64,000 nt of DNA from Pseudonocardia autotrophica (lineage in GTDB: Bacteria; Actinomycetota; Actinomycetes; Mycobacteriales; Pseudonocardiaceae): positions 23,204 to 87,203 of the forward strand of contig NZ_JNYD01000025.1 in assembly GCF_000717175.1 (NCBI RefSeq), written 5' to 3'. This document shows positions 25,107-33,065 of the stretch, in pieces; the first letter of the stretch is position 1; the number at the start of each line of letters is the position of its first letter. A model generated the notes under the pieces. It searched no databases. It was given only the letters and a program-made list of their open reading frames with translations, and was not told where the DNA came from. The position numbers were made by a program, and so were the translations under genes.

Positions 25107-26303
25107 GTGATCCCGCAGGTCGACGAGCGGGACCGGCTGGTCGTGTCGATCGCCGGTCTCGTCACCGCCACCCAGCTCGTGTGGTCCATCCTGACACCCG
25201 TCCTGCCCGCCTTCGCTCAGGAGCTGGGGATCGACCCGGTCGGCCTCGGCCTGCTCGTCGGCGGGTTCGGGCTTGGCCGCATCGTGGCCAACATCCCGGC
25301 CGGGTACGCCGGGACCAGGGTCAACCGGCTCCATCTCCTGGTCGGCGGCGCGACGGGCGTCGTCGTCCTCTCCTCCATGACCGGACTGGCCACCTCGTTC
25401 GGTGGGGTCCTGGCCCTGCGCATCCTCACCGGCGCCGCCGCCGGGGTGGCGATGACGAGCGGCCAGACCCTGGTCGCGGACTCCGTCCGCAGCGAGTCGC
25501 TCACCCGCGCGATGGCGACCATGCAGGGCCTGCAGCTCACCGGCGCGGCCGTCGGCCCCGCGATTGGCGGGGTCACCGCGTCCCTGCTCGGTCTGCGCGC
25601 GCCGTTCGTCGTGGCGGGCGCAGCGTGCGCGGTGTTCGTGCTGTGGATTGTGCTGAGCCCGCGGCTGCGCCGCCGCCTCGTCGACGCCGGCGCGGTAGCG
25701 CCGTCCGAGCCTGCGACCGCCGCCGCGCCCCCGCGCCGGACGGGGGGTCTGGTCGCGGCGTGCCTCGTCGGCTTCTCGGCCTTCTTCTGCCGGTTCGGCG
25801 TGCAGCAGGCGCTGCTCCCGCTCGTCGCGCTGCAGACGGTGGGCCTTTCGGTCGGGGTGCTCGGGCTGGTCTTCTTCGGGATCGCCGTAGCCAACGTGCT
25901 CTGCCTCCTGACGGTGGGCAGGCTCACCGACCGCCTCGGGCACCAGCGGACGATCGTCGGCTCCTCCCTCGGCGCGGCCGTCGTCATCGCCCTGTTCGTA
26001 CTCCCCGTCGGGCCCCCGGCATTCGTCGGACTGTGTCTCCTGTTCGGCGTTGCGACGGGGGTCGGGGGCCCGATCCCCGCCGCCTACCTCGCGCGGATCA
26101 CCCAGGACGTCCGACGGGGGCCCGCGATCGGCCTGTACCGCACCTGCGGGGACCTCGGCGGCGTCCTCGGCCCACTCATGGTGGGGGTCGTCGGCTCGTT
26201 GTGGGGGCTGCCCGGGGCGGCTCTCGTCTCGGCGGCCGTACCGACACTGGCTGCGGTGGGGTTCGGGCTTCTGACAACCCGCGCACGACCCAAGCGCGGG
26301 TGA
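25107..26303 (+). CDS. MFS transporter
   Basis: 398-residue major facilitator with about twelve transmembrane segments and a short arginine-rich central loop. Typical patterns are GFGLGRIVANIPAGYAGTR (motif A region, about 51-69) and GRLTDRLGHQRTIVG in the second half. GTG 25107 is preceded by GAGGAG with about eight bases spacing and the product begins at the first membrane segment; earlier in-frame starts lie in the promoter. Divergent from the aldolase/ABC operon and probably under the same GntR control, so it may export a product or carry an alternative substrate. The family does not tell the cargo or direction. Confidence 0.88.
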   Translation: MIPQVDERDRLVVSIAGLVTATQLVWSILTPVLPAFAQELGIDPVGLGLLVGGFGLGRIVANIPAGYAGTRVNRLHLLVGGATGVVVLSSMTGLATSFGGVLALRILTGAAAGVAMTSGQTLVADSVRSESLTRAMATMQGLQLTGAAVGPAIGGVTASLLGLRAPFVVAGAACAVFVLWIVLSPRLRRRLVDAGAVAPSEPATAAAPPRRTGGLVAACLVGFSAFFCRFGVQQALLPLVALQTVGLSVGVLGLVFFGIAVANVLCLLTVGRLTDRLGHQRTIVGSSLGAAVVIALFVLPVGPPAFVGLCLLFGVATGVGGPIPAAYLARITQDVRRGPAIGLYRTCGDLGGVLGPLMVGVVGSLWGLPGAALVSAAVPTLAAVGFGLLTTRARPKRG

Positions 26304-26329
26304 GTCACGCCGCGGCACTCCGGACGCCG

Positions 26330-27082
26330 CTACTCCGGGGTGCGGCCCGGCAGGTTCGCGAGGGCCTGCGACCGGGCCTCGAGCAGCTCTGCGTAGGTGC
26401 CGTTCTTCTCCGCCCAACGCAGCCGCTGCGCGGCCTCGACCACGACCTCGCGCGGGGTCGGGTCCGCGGACAGGAGCGAGAGAGCCTCGTCGAGGAACGG
26501 TCCCAGGTCCAGCGCCGCCGGGTTGAGCCGCTTGGCGTCCTCGGTCGTGGCGACCGCGGGCGGGACCAGCTCCGTGACCTCGACGCCAGTGCCCTTGAGC
26601 TGGGCTCGCAGCGACTCGGTGTAGGAGTGCACACCGGCCTTGGTCGCCCCGTAGGTCGGCCACAGCGGGAACGGCAGGAACCCGATCCCCGAGCTGACGG
26701 TCATGATCGTGCCTGTTCCGCGGCCGACGAGGTGCGGAGTGAAGGCGTCGATCACCCGGATCGTGCCCAGCAGGTTGACCGTGACGGTCGTCTCCGCCTG
26801 CTCGATGTGAGCGGGGTCGCGCAGGTCCTCGGCGAGCATGACCCCGGACATGGTGACCACCGTGTCGAGCTCGGGGTGGCGGGCGAGCACCTCGTCGCGG
26901 GCCCGGGCGACCGACTCCGCATCGGTGACGTCGACGGCGACCGTCTCCAGGTCCTCGACGCGGGCGGTGCTCCGGCCGCCGACGACGACCGTGCCCCCCG
27001 CCTCGACGAAGCGGCGGGCGAGCCCGAGGCCGATCCCCGACGTCCCGCCGACGACGAACGCGGTGCGGTTCTTGATGTCCAT
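26330..27082 (-). CDS. Short-chain dehydrogenase/reductase (DltE-like)
   Basis: 250-residue SDR with an intact active site: cofactor motif GGTSGIGLGLA (about 12-22), the ADLEDD-type region DVTDAESV, and Ser/Tyr/Lys in TVSSGIGFLPFPLWPTYGATK. LVPPAVATTE near residue 190 resembles DltE-type reductases. It is divergent from the MmyB-type regulator gene 125 bases away. SDR genes next to MmyB-like regulators are a common actinobacterial pair, and the regulator usually controls the SDR. Its 3' end converges on the MFS gene with only 26 bases between. Physiological substrate unknown. Confidence 0.9.
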   Translation of the reverse strand: MDIKNRTAFVVGGTSGIGLGLARRFVEAGGTVVVGGRSTARVEDLETVAVDVTDAESVARARDEVLARHPELDTVVTMSGVMLAEDLRDPAHIEQAETTVTVNLLGTIRVIDAFTPHLVGRGTGTIMTVSSGIGFLPFPLWPTYGATKAGVHSYTESLRAQLKGTGVEVTELVPPAVATTEDAKRLNPAALDLGPFLDEALSLLSADPTPREVVVEAAQRLRWAEKNGTYAELLEARSQALANLPGRTPE

Positions 27083-27207
27083 CTGTGTCTCCTCCTCAGT
27101 GACGATGTCGAGGATCGTCCGGAGCGCGATCGGGTCGGTAGACCCCGTCGATCCGTAGGAGTGGCAGGGCCCCCCATCGGTCGTCCGCCCGCGGCTACCT
27201 TGAGCCG

Positions 27208-28041
27208 ATGGTCAGTGATCGGGATGCGAACAGCCTCGGCGAGTACCTCCGCGCCCGGCGAGACGCGGTCACCCCGGACCAAGTGGGCCTGCCCGTGCAG
27301 GCGAAGCGGCGGGCTCCGGGGCTGCGCCGCGAGGAGGTCGCGATGCTGGCCGGGATCAGCTCCGACTACTACCTGCGACTGGAGCGCGGGCGCGACAGGA
27401 ACCCTTCGCCGCAGGTCCTGCAGGCGCTAGCCCGGGTGCTCCGGCTGGACGAGGTGGAGTCGGAGTACCTGCTCGGCTTCACCAGTCCGCGCCCCCGCCG
27501 ACCCCGCCGCCGGCGCACCGAGCCCGTGTCCTCCCGCCTGCACCACCTGCTGGCCGCCGTCGGCGTCCCTGCCTTCGTCGAGAGCCGATACTTCGACGTG
27601 CTGGCGTCGAACCCCCTCGCCATGGCGTTGTCGCCACGCCTGCGCCCCGGGGAGAACCGGCTGCGCTCGCTTCTGCTCGATCCCGAGGAACGCGAGTTCC
27701 ACAGCGACTGGGAGGCCGCGGTCGCGGACTCGGTCGCCTGGTTCCGCCAGGCCATCGGAACCGACGTGGAGGACGCCCGCGCCGTGGAGCTCGTCGGGGA
27801 GCTGTCCCTCGCCAGCGCCCGCTTCCGGTCCCTCTGGGCGCGCCACGACGTGCGGCGCCTCGAAGGCGGAACCGCGGTGGTGGAGCACCCATTGGTCGGG
27901 CCGCTACGACTGCACCGGGACAAGCTCCCGGTGGGTGAGCACCTCCTGGTGCTCTACTACCCGAGCGAGCGCGCTGAGGACGCCGAGAAGCTGCGGCTCC
28001 TCGCCGCCCTCAGCGCCCCGGGCGAGGTCGACACAGGGTGA
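27208..28041 (+). CDS. MmyB-type XRE-family transcriptional regulator
   Basis: 277-residue regulator. An N-terminal XRE helix-turn-helix (LGEYLRARRDAVTPDQVG, then RREEVAMLAGISSDYYLRLERG, about residues 11-62) is followed by the MmyB ligand-binding domain (FVESRYFDVLASNPLAMALS near 118 and HPLVGPLRLHRDKLP near 230). ATG 27208 fits the usual family N-terminus. It faces the SDR gene across a 125-base intergenic region and probably represses or activates it; fatty-acyl ligands have been proposed for the MmyB domain. A decayed copy of its C-terminal part is found at 29757-29905. Confidence 0.92.
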   Translation: MVSDRDANSLGEYLRARRDAVTPDQVGLPVQAKRRAPGLRREEVAMLAGISSDYYLRLERGRDRNPSPQVLQALARVLRLDEVESEYLLGFTSPRPRRPRRRRTEPVSSRLHHLLAAVGVPAFVESRYFDVLASNPLAMALSPRLRPGENRLRSLLLDPEEREFHSDWEAAVADSVAWFRQAIGTDVEDARAVELVGELSLASARFRSLWARHDVRRLEGGTAVVEHPLVGPLRLHRDKLPVGEHLLVLYYPSERAEDAEKLRLLAALSAPGEVDTG

Positions 28042-28240
28042 ACCGTCGCCGTCCGCCGATCCGCGTGTAGCGGGTGACGGCGGAGAGCTCATCGCGACGT
28101 CAGTGTGGCGTCTCTTCATGGCCCCGGAGGTGCACGCCGCGCTCGGCTGGTCCACATCGCCGGCGCCCTCGAAGCCGCCGAGGACCTCGACGACGAGGTC
28201 TCCAGGCCAATGCTCACCAGTCCCCCGCGTACCGCGCCGT

Positions 28241-29587
28241 CTAGGAGTCTCGCCGTGCGCCGCGGCGAACCGTCAGGAGCACGAGCCCTGAGACGACGGC
28301 GAGGGACCCCATCACCACGGCGATCTCCGTCCGACCACCGCCGGCGGCGAACAGCGCTCCGGCGAGCGCGGGCGCGGCGGCACTGCCGATTCGGCCGATT
28401 CCGAGCACCACGCCGGTGCCGGTCGCCCGGATCGGCGCGGCGAATGCGTCCGCCGTGGTGATCATGAGCCCCAGGGTGCCTGCGGCGACGGAGCTCGCGG
28501 CGAGCACACCCGTCAGGATGACGAGGACGGGCACCGAGGGCACCAGGCCGAACGCGATCACGAGGATCCCGAGCCCGAAGATGCCGACGGCCGCCAGCAG
28601 ACGCCCGTCGACCCGACGGGAGAGCAGACCGAACACCGCGCAGACGAAGGCGCCCAGGAAGCTGCCCGCGCTCGCGACCGAGGCGGCTGCGGAGGCGTCG
28701 AAGCCCGCGCTCACCAGCATCGTTGGCTGCCAGCTCAGGAAGAAGTAGATCGTCATGTACAGCAGGAGGCTGATCACGCACACCTGCACGGTCGTCAGGA
28801 GCTGCCGGCCCCGGACGATCTCCCGGTAAGGGGTTCGCCGCCGCTGCTCGACCGGCGGTAGGGCAGCGAGCGCGGTGTGCCCGAACCTGCGCAGCAGGGA
28901 GTTGACGCGCCCGAGGCTGTCCGCGCGCCTTCGGGCCAACAGGAAGGCGAGCGACTCGGGCAGTGCCTTGGCAGCGAAGGGCACGACCAGGAGGGTGAGC
29001 ACGGCGCCGAGCAGGAACACGGAGTGCCAGCTGACATGTCGCAGCAGGAACGCCGAAGCCAGGCCGCCGAGTGCGCCGCCGAGCGGGTAGCCGACGGCCA
29101 ACATCGCGATGGCCAGCGAGCGCGTGCGCCGGTTCGCCACCTCGACCGCGGCCGGGTTGACCACGACCATCATCGCGCCGATGCCAACGCCGGTCAGGAC
29201 CCGCACGATGGCCAGCAGGAAGACCGAGTCGCACAACGCGGACAGAAGCATGCCCACGACCATGACCGTGAGGCTGGCCAGCACGATCGGGCGGCGGCCG
29301 ACGATGTCGGCCAGGGGCGCGAGGGTGATCGAGCCGAGGAGGGCGCCGACCAGGCCGGCCGACAGCAGGATCCCGATCGCGGCGCTGTCGACCTGGAAGG
29401 CCCTCGCCAGCGCCGGGGCCACGAACGTGACGGACAGCAGGTCGAACCCGTCGAGCGCGGAGATCACCGCCGCGAGCGCGACGGCCCGCTTCTGGGCGCC
29501 CGACATGGGCGAGTCGAGGATGAGGTCGCGCGGATGGACGGGCCGATCGCCCTGGGTACCCGCGGCATTGTGCGCATGCTCGGTCAA
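28241..29587 (-). CDS. MFS transporter, aromatic acid:H+ symporter (AAHS) type
   Basis: 448-residue major facilitator with about twelve membrane segments. The pattern ILDSPMSGAQKRAVALAAVI, then SALDGFDLLSVTFVAPALA, is that of AAHS proteins such as PcaK and BenK, whose first helix carries a functional DGFD. I use TTG 29587, which has GGAGAG five bases upstream and includes the conserved pre-helix; an ATG at the PMSGAQ methionine is the alternative. The palindrome at 29648-29669, identical in its arms to the one before the gentisate operon, lies 61 bases upstream. It probably imports 3-hydroxybenzoate, gentisate or a methoxy-aromatic precursor for that operon; this is inference from the shared site. 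Confidence 0.88.
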   Translation of the reverse strand: MTEHAHNAAGTQGDRPVHPRDLILDSPMSGAQKRAVALAAVISALDGFDLLSVTFVAPALARAFQVDSAAIGILLSAGLVGALLGSITLAPLADIVGRRPIVLASLTVMVVGMLLSALCDSVFLLAIVRVLTGVGIGAMMVVVNPAAVEVANRRTRSLAIAMLAVGYPLGGALGGLASAFLLRHVSWHSVFLLGAVLTLLVVPFAAKALPESLAFLLARRRADSLGRVNSLLRRFGHTALAALPPVEQRRRTPYREIVRGRQLLTTVQVCVISLLLYMTIYFFLSWQPTMLVSAGFDASAAASVASAGSFLGAFVCAVFGLLSRRVDGRLLAAVGIFGLGILVIAFGLVPSVPVLVILTGVLAASSVAAGTLGLMITTADAFAAPIRATGTGVVLGIGRIGSAAAPALAGALFAAGGGRTEIAVVMGSLAVVSGLVLLTVRRGARRDS

Positions 29588-29647
29588 GTCGCTCTCCGTT
29601 GGGCGTGACGAGGGGATGTCCACGTCTTGACGGGACCGCGTACGCGG

Positions 29648-29669
29648 GATGCTCAGCACACTGAGCATC
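29648..29669. promoter_or_regulatory. Palindromic operator before the aromatic-acid transporter
   Basis: GATGCTCAG-CACA-CTGAGCATC, a perfect 9-base inverted repeat with a 4-base centre. Its arms are identical to those of the site at 12158-12181 upstream of the gentisate operon. It lies 61 bases before the transporter start and presumably binds the same MarR protein (12254-12688). Confidence 0.78.
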
Positions 29670-29756
29670 ACCCGGGGGCCACTATCGTCAGCCGCCGCCC
29701 GGTGCACAAGTCTTGACTTCGCGGGGCTGAGCCGAGACCCTGCGGTCGCGCTCTGC

Positions 29757-29905
29757 CCTCGCTGGGCGCGCGACGACGTGCGGCCCAGTAGACGCGGCTG
29801 CAGTGGTGCAGCACCGACGGTCGGGCCGCTACGACGCCAACGGCACAAACCCCCAGTCGGAGAGCGCCTCATGGTGCGCTCACCGACCTTCGAGCGGCCT
29901 CGCCT
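29757..29905 (+). pseudogene. Decayed C-terminal fragment of an MmyB-type regulator
   Basis: The DNA aligns without long gaps to codons of the intact regulator at about 27830-27960. Both share GCGCG(C/A)ACGACGTGCGGC-like and TCGGGCCGCTACGAC blocks. Translated in pieces it gives WARDDVR, VGPLRR and PVGERLMV against WARHDVR, VGPLRL and PVGEHLLV. A 2-base deletion and several changes break the frame, and neither the DNA-binding half nor a start is present. It is either an old duplication of the neighbouring gene or the end of a second MmyB gene whose remainder was lost beside the insertion sequence. Confidence 0.6.
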
Positions 29906-30231
29906 TCGGTCGGCGCGGTGCACCGCGTGGTCGCCGCCGGGTTCCGCCGGCTGGTCGGCGCAGGGCCAGCACATACCGACAGCTTCCGCCTGCCAGCCGG
30001 TGCCCCGCGTTCGACCGGATCTCGGCCTGCACCGTGAGGTGGTCTCGATCCCGCTGAACGACCCAACCACACGACTCCGCCTCGCCCCGAGCCTCGTTCA
30101 TCAGCGGTGAGACGACGAGTTCGGTGCCTGCAGTATCGAGCGACGCACCCTGCGACATCACGGCAGCGGCCGCGCGACTCATCGTGGTGAGCAGGACGGT
30201 AGCGGCACTGCGTAGACGGCGACATCCGCTA

Positions 30232-30252
30232 AGCTTGATCTTTAACCTGCTG
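30232..30252 (+). repeat. Left terminal inverted repeat of the insertion sequence
   Basis: 21 bases starting AGCTTGATCTTTAACC, exactly complementary to 31803-31823. The transposase reading frame runs through this end into flanking DNA without an internal stop codon. Confidence 0.88.
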
Positions 30253-31776
30253 CCGTCGGGCCTGTAGCGCTGGCGGGGTGTTTGCCGACGTCGTGGCGGG
30301 TGGTCGCGTGCTCGGTTACGGGAGCCGGGCGGGCGTCCGGGGCCTGGTCGGCCCTGTTTCGGTGCCCTGGCGGGACGCGTGGTCGTTGCGCGGAGGTGGC
30401 GAAACCCGCGTCGGATCCGCGCGGGGGTCAGCCGGCCCGGGTCGACGGGTTTCTCCCAGGGACGCCGCAGGTCGACCGCGAGGGGCCGGGCCAGACGCAG
30501 CTGGGTGTAGGCGCTGATGATCAGCCAGGTCCAGCGGTCCGCCGCGGCCGGGGTGCGGATCTTCGGCGCGGTCCAGCCCAGGGTCTGCTTGAACAGCCGG
30601 AAGGTGTGCTCGAGGTCGAAGCGGCGCAGGAACCCCTGCCACCGGTCCACATCCGCTGCCGTGGCGCCGGTGGCCGAGGACCACAGCCACACCGGTTTTG
30701 GGGCGTGATCACCAGGAAGACGCTGCACCTGCAGACAGATCAAGGTGCCGGCGACGACCGGCAACTCACCGGGGTGCTCGGCCCACACGCCGCGGTGAGT
30801 CAGCCGCGGGTAGAGCCCATCCCAGGCGGTGGCGACCGCCCGGCCGTAGCGGCTGGTGTCGGTGGCGGTGAGCTGCGCCGGTGTCCACCAGGTGTCGGGG
30901 GTCGGCCAGGGCGAAGTCCGGGCCGTGCCGCGGCGGGCGCCCGGTGGCGCGGGCAGCCCGCAGTGGGTGCGGGCCGCGTAGGACCCGATCGGAGCGGATC
31001 CGGCCGAGCAGCTCGACCGGCAGATCCGCCAGCACGTAGGCGAGGCGGGTGATGTCGTAGCCGGCGTCGGCCACGATCAGGATCGGCGGGTCCCAGGGCC
31101 GCCACTGACCCGCCTGCTCGAGCCGGTCGACGACCTCACGCAACTGGGCGGCGGTCACCGCGGTGGCGTCCTGTCCCGGGCCGATCCGGACGGCGTCGAG
31201 TAGCGCGGTCCACGAGCTGCGGCCGGGTTCGAGGGCGGCGACGAACGAGTACGGCCAGCCCGGGACCATCTGCGCATTGCCTCTGCCGCGGCCATAGACG
31301 TGGCAGAACGACCGGTCCGCGCTGGTCGGGGCGTCCGAACGCAGCCACGGCGACACATCAACCGCCAGCACAATCCGCCCGTCACGCGCCCGCGGGACGG
31401 GTAGCCCGGCCAGTACCCGTCGCAGCCGCTGCGACTCGATCCCGCCCTGGGCCAGCGCGTCATACATCGCGCCGTGCCCGCGACGGTGCTCGGCCACCAG
31501 GGTCAACTCCACCAGCGAGCGGACCGGACCGTCGGCGCACAGCACGGCATCGGTCAGCTCGAACAACGCGTCCGCTCGCGCCGTGCACGAGCGGTAGAAC
31601 TCGTGCCGGAACCAGCCGAGATCCCCCCGCCGGGACGGGGTGTCGACCCACCCCTCGGACCGGACATGGGCCACACTGAGCACCACGGCCACCGCCTTCG
31701 TCTTCGAGCTCTGTGAGAGGAACCCGAAGAGGATTAAGCGGTGGCCGTTCCATGTCCCGAAGACACGCCGCACCAC
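30240..31776 (-). pseudogene. DDE transposase (IS4/IS701-like), frameshifted
   Basis: Two minus-strand frames together cover a complete transposase of about 480 residues. The N-terminal part (to about 30900) has RADALFELTDAVLCADGPVR, the first Asp in IVLAVDVSPWLR and the second in ILIVADAGYD. The C-terminal part, in another frame, continues DTWWTPAQLTATDTSRYGRAV and holds the Glu in FDLEHTFRLFKQTLGW. The switch falls at a run of five G (30897-30901), where one extra base explains it. The change may be a true mutation, a sequencing error or programmed slippage. No stop codon lies inside the element at its 3' end, so the frame runs out of the left terminal repeat. Confidence 0.82.
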
Positions 31777-33065
31777 CAGTCAAAACGACCCTGACCAGAA
31801 GCCAGCAGGTTAAAGATCAAGCTGAGTTCCAGAAGGAGCTCGACTGGATCGACGCGTTCGTGCGCGAGCGCGTCCAGCCGCTGGACCACCTGCTCGGCAG
31901 CCAATGGAACATCCACGATCCCGAGTTCGTCCGGCTCGTCCGGCCGCTCCAGCAGGAGGTCAAGGACCGCGGGCTCTGGGCCTGCCATCTCGGCCCGGAG
32001 CTCGGCGGACGCGGGTACGGGCAACTCAAGCTGGCCCTGATGAACGAGAAGTTCGGTATGTCCCGCTTCGGGCCCATCGTCTTCGGCGCCCAGGCCCCGG
32101 ACACCGGCAACTCCGAGATCCTCGCCCACTACGGCACCCCGGAGCAGAAGAAGCTGTGGTTGGAGCCGCTGCTGGCCAACGACGTCGTCTCCTGCTTCGC
32201 GATGACCGAGCCACAGGGCGGCGCCGATCCCCTGCAGATCCGCTCCACCGCCGTGCGCGACGGCGACGACTGGGTGATCAACGGCGAGAAGTGGTTCGCC
32301 TCCGAGGCCGCCACCGCCGCGTTTTACCTCATGATGGTGCAGACCGACGCCGAGGCGGAGAACCCGTACCGTCGGATGTCGATCTTCATCGTCCCCGCGG
32401 ACACCCCTGGCATCGAGATCCTTCGCATGTACGGCTTCTACGGCGAGCCCGAGGACACCCACGCCCACCTGCGCCTGACCGACGTCCGGGTGCCCGCCGA
32501 GAACATGCTCGGCGAACCCGGTGACGGCTTCGTCGTGGCCCAGACCCGGCTCGGCGGCGGCCGCATGCACCACGCGATGCGCACCCTCGCCCAGGCCACC
32601 CGCGCCTTCGAGATGATGTGCGAACGCGCCGTCTCCCGCACCACCAAGGGCGAACAGCTCGCCGCCAAGCAGATGGTCCAGGAGAAGATCGCCGACAGCT
32701 GGGTCCAGCTGCGCCAGTTCCGGCTGCTCATCCTCGAGACCGCCTGGCTCGCCGACCAGGGCAACGACTGGAAGGCAATCCGCAAGAACGTCTCCGCTGT
32801 CAAGGCCACCATGCCCGGCGTCCTCCACGACATCGCCTCCCGCGCCCTGCAGATCCACGGCTCGCTGGGCATCAGCCACGAGATGCCCTTCGCCGAGTGG
32901 GTCATCAACTCCTTCCACATCGGGCTCGCCGACGGCCCCACCGAGGTGCACAAGGTCGTCGTCGCCCGCGAGGTGCTCAAGGCCGTCGAACCCGCGAAGG
33001 AGATGTTTCCGGACTACCTGCGGCACAAGGAGACCGCGCGGGCGCGGGAGCTGTACGGGGCATGA
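31752..33065 (+). CDS. Acyl-CoA dehydrogenase, 5' end replaced by insertion-sequence DNA
   Basis: FAD-dependent acyl-CoA dehydrogenase of about 430 residues, catalysing alpha,beta-desaturation of acyl-CoA. Family signatures are CFAMTEPQGGADPLQI (FAD/substrate loop), INGEKWFAS, and the C-terminal ALQIHGSLGISHEMPFAEW. The native protein should begin a few residues before AEFQKELDWIDAFVRERVQPLD; here everything upstream of that is the right end of the insertion sequence, and the first ATG in frame (31752) lies inside the element. It therefore encodes about 24 foreign residues and depends on the element for start codon and perhaps promoter. Only about eight native codons appear lost, so activity may survive. 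No ribosome-binding site of good quality precedes the ATG. Confidence 0.82.
   Translation: MSRRHAAPPVKTTLTRSQQVKDQAEFQKELDWIDAFVRERVQPLDHLLGSQWNIHDPEFVRLVRPLQQEVKDRGLWACHLGPELGGRGYGQLKLALMNEKFGMSRFGPIVFGAQAPDTGNSEILAHYGTPEQKKLWLEPLLANDVVSCFAMTEPQGGADPLQIRSTAVRDGDDWVINGEKWFASEAATAAFYLMMVQTDAEAENPYRRMSIFIVPADTPGIEILRMYGFYGEPEDTHAHLRLTDVRVPAENMLGEPGDGFVVAQTRLGGGRMHHAMRTLAQATRAFEMMCERAVSRTTKGEQLAAKQMVQEKIADSWVQLRQFRLLILETAWLADQGNDWKAIRKNVSAVKATMPGVLHDIASRALQIHGSLGISHEMPFAEWVINSFHIGLADGPTEVHKVVVAREVLKAVEPAKEMFPDYLRHKETARARELYGA
31803..31823 (-). repeat. Right terminal inverted repeat of the insertion sequence
   Basis: 21 bases exactly complementary to 30232-30252. In the plus direction it is read as codons for QQVKDQA, which join directly to the acyl-CoA dehydrogenase sequence starting EFQKELDW. 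Confidence 0.88.

Larger units (their letters stand above)
29588..30231. other. Degraded region between AAHS gene and insertion sequence
   Basis: 644 bases without an intact gene. It contains the operator at 29648-29669 next to the transporter, then a decayed regulator fragment (29757-29905), then about 325 bases in which I see nothing recognisable up to the left end of the insertion sequence. Long open frames on both strands here continue out of the transposase or follow from high GC and are not treated as genes. Confidence 0.65.
30232..31823 (-). mobile_element. Insertion sequence, about 1.6 kb, with 21-base terminal inverted repeats
   Basis: Bounded by perfect inverted repeats of 21 bases (beginning AGCTTGATCTTTAACC) at 30232-30252 and 31803-31823. 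It encodes one DDE transposase on the minus strand, broken by a frameshift. Flanking bases do not show an unambiguous target duplication: the left flank ends CTA and the right continues GAG; an AGCT repeat is possible but is palindromic and could belong to the ends. The right end has fused to the acyl-CoA dehydrogenase gene. Confidence 0.85.

Noticed and set aside
28047..28082. Hairpin CGCCGTC...GACGGCG after the MmyB regulator as a terminator
   Set aside because: Seven-base stem with a 23-base loop and no T-tract is within what GC-rich DNA gives by chance.
29870..30231. Protein extension of the transposase frame beyond the left terminal repeat
   Set aside because: The reading frame merely runs out of the element because it has no internal stop; the residues match nothing.
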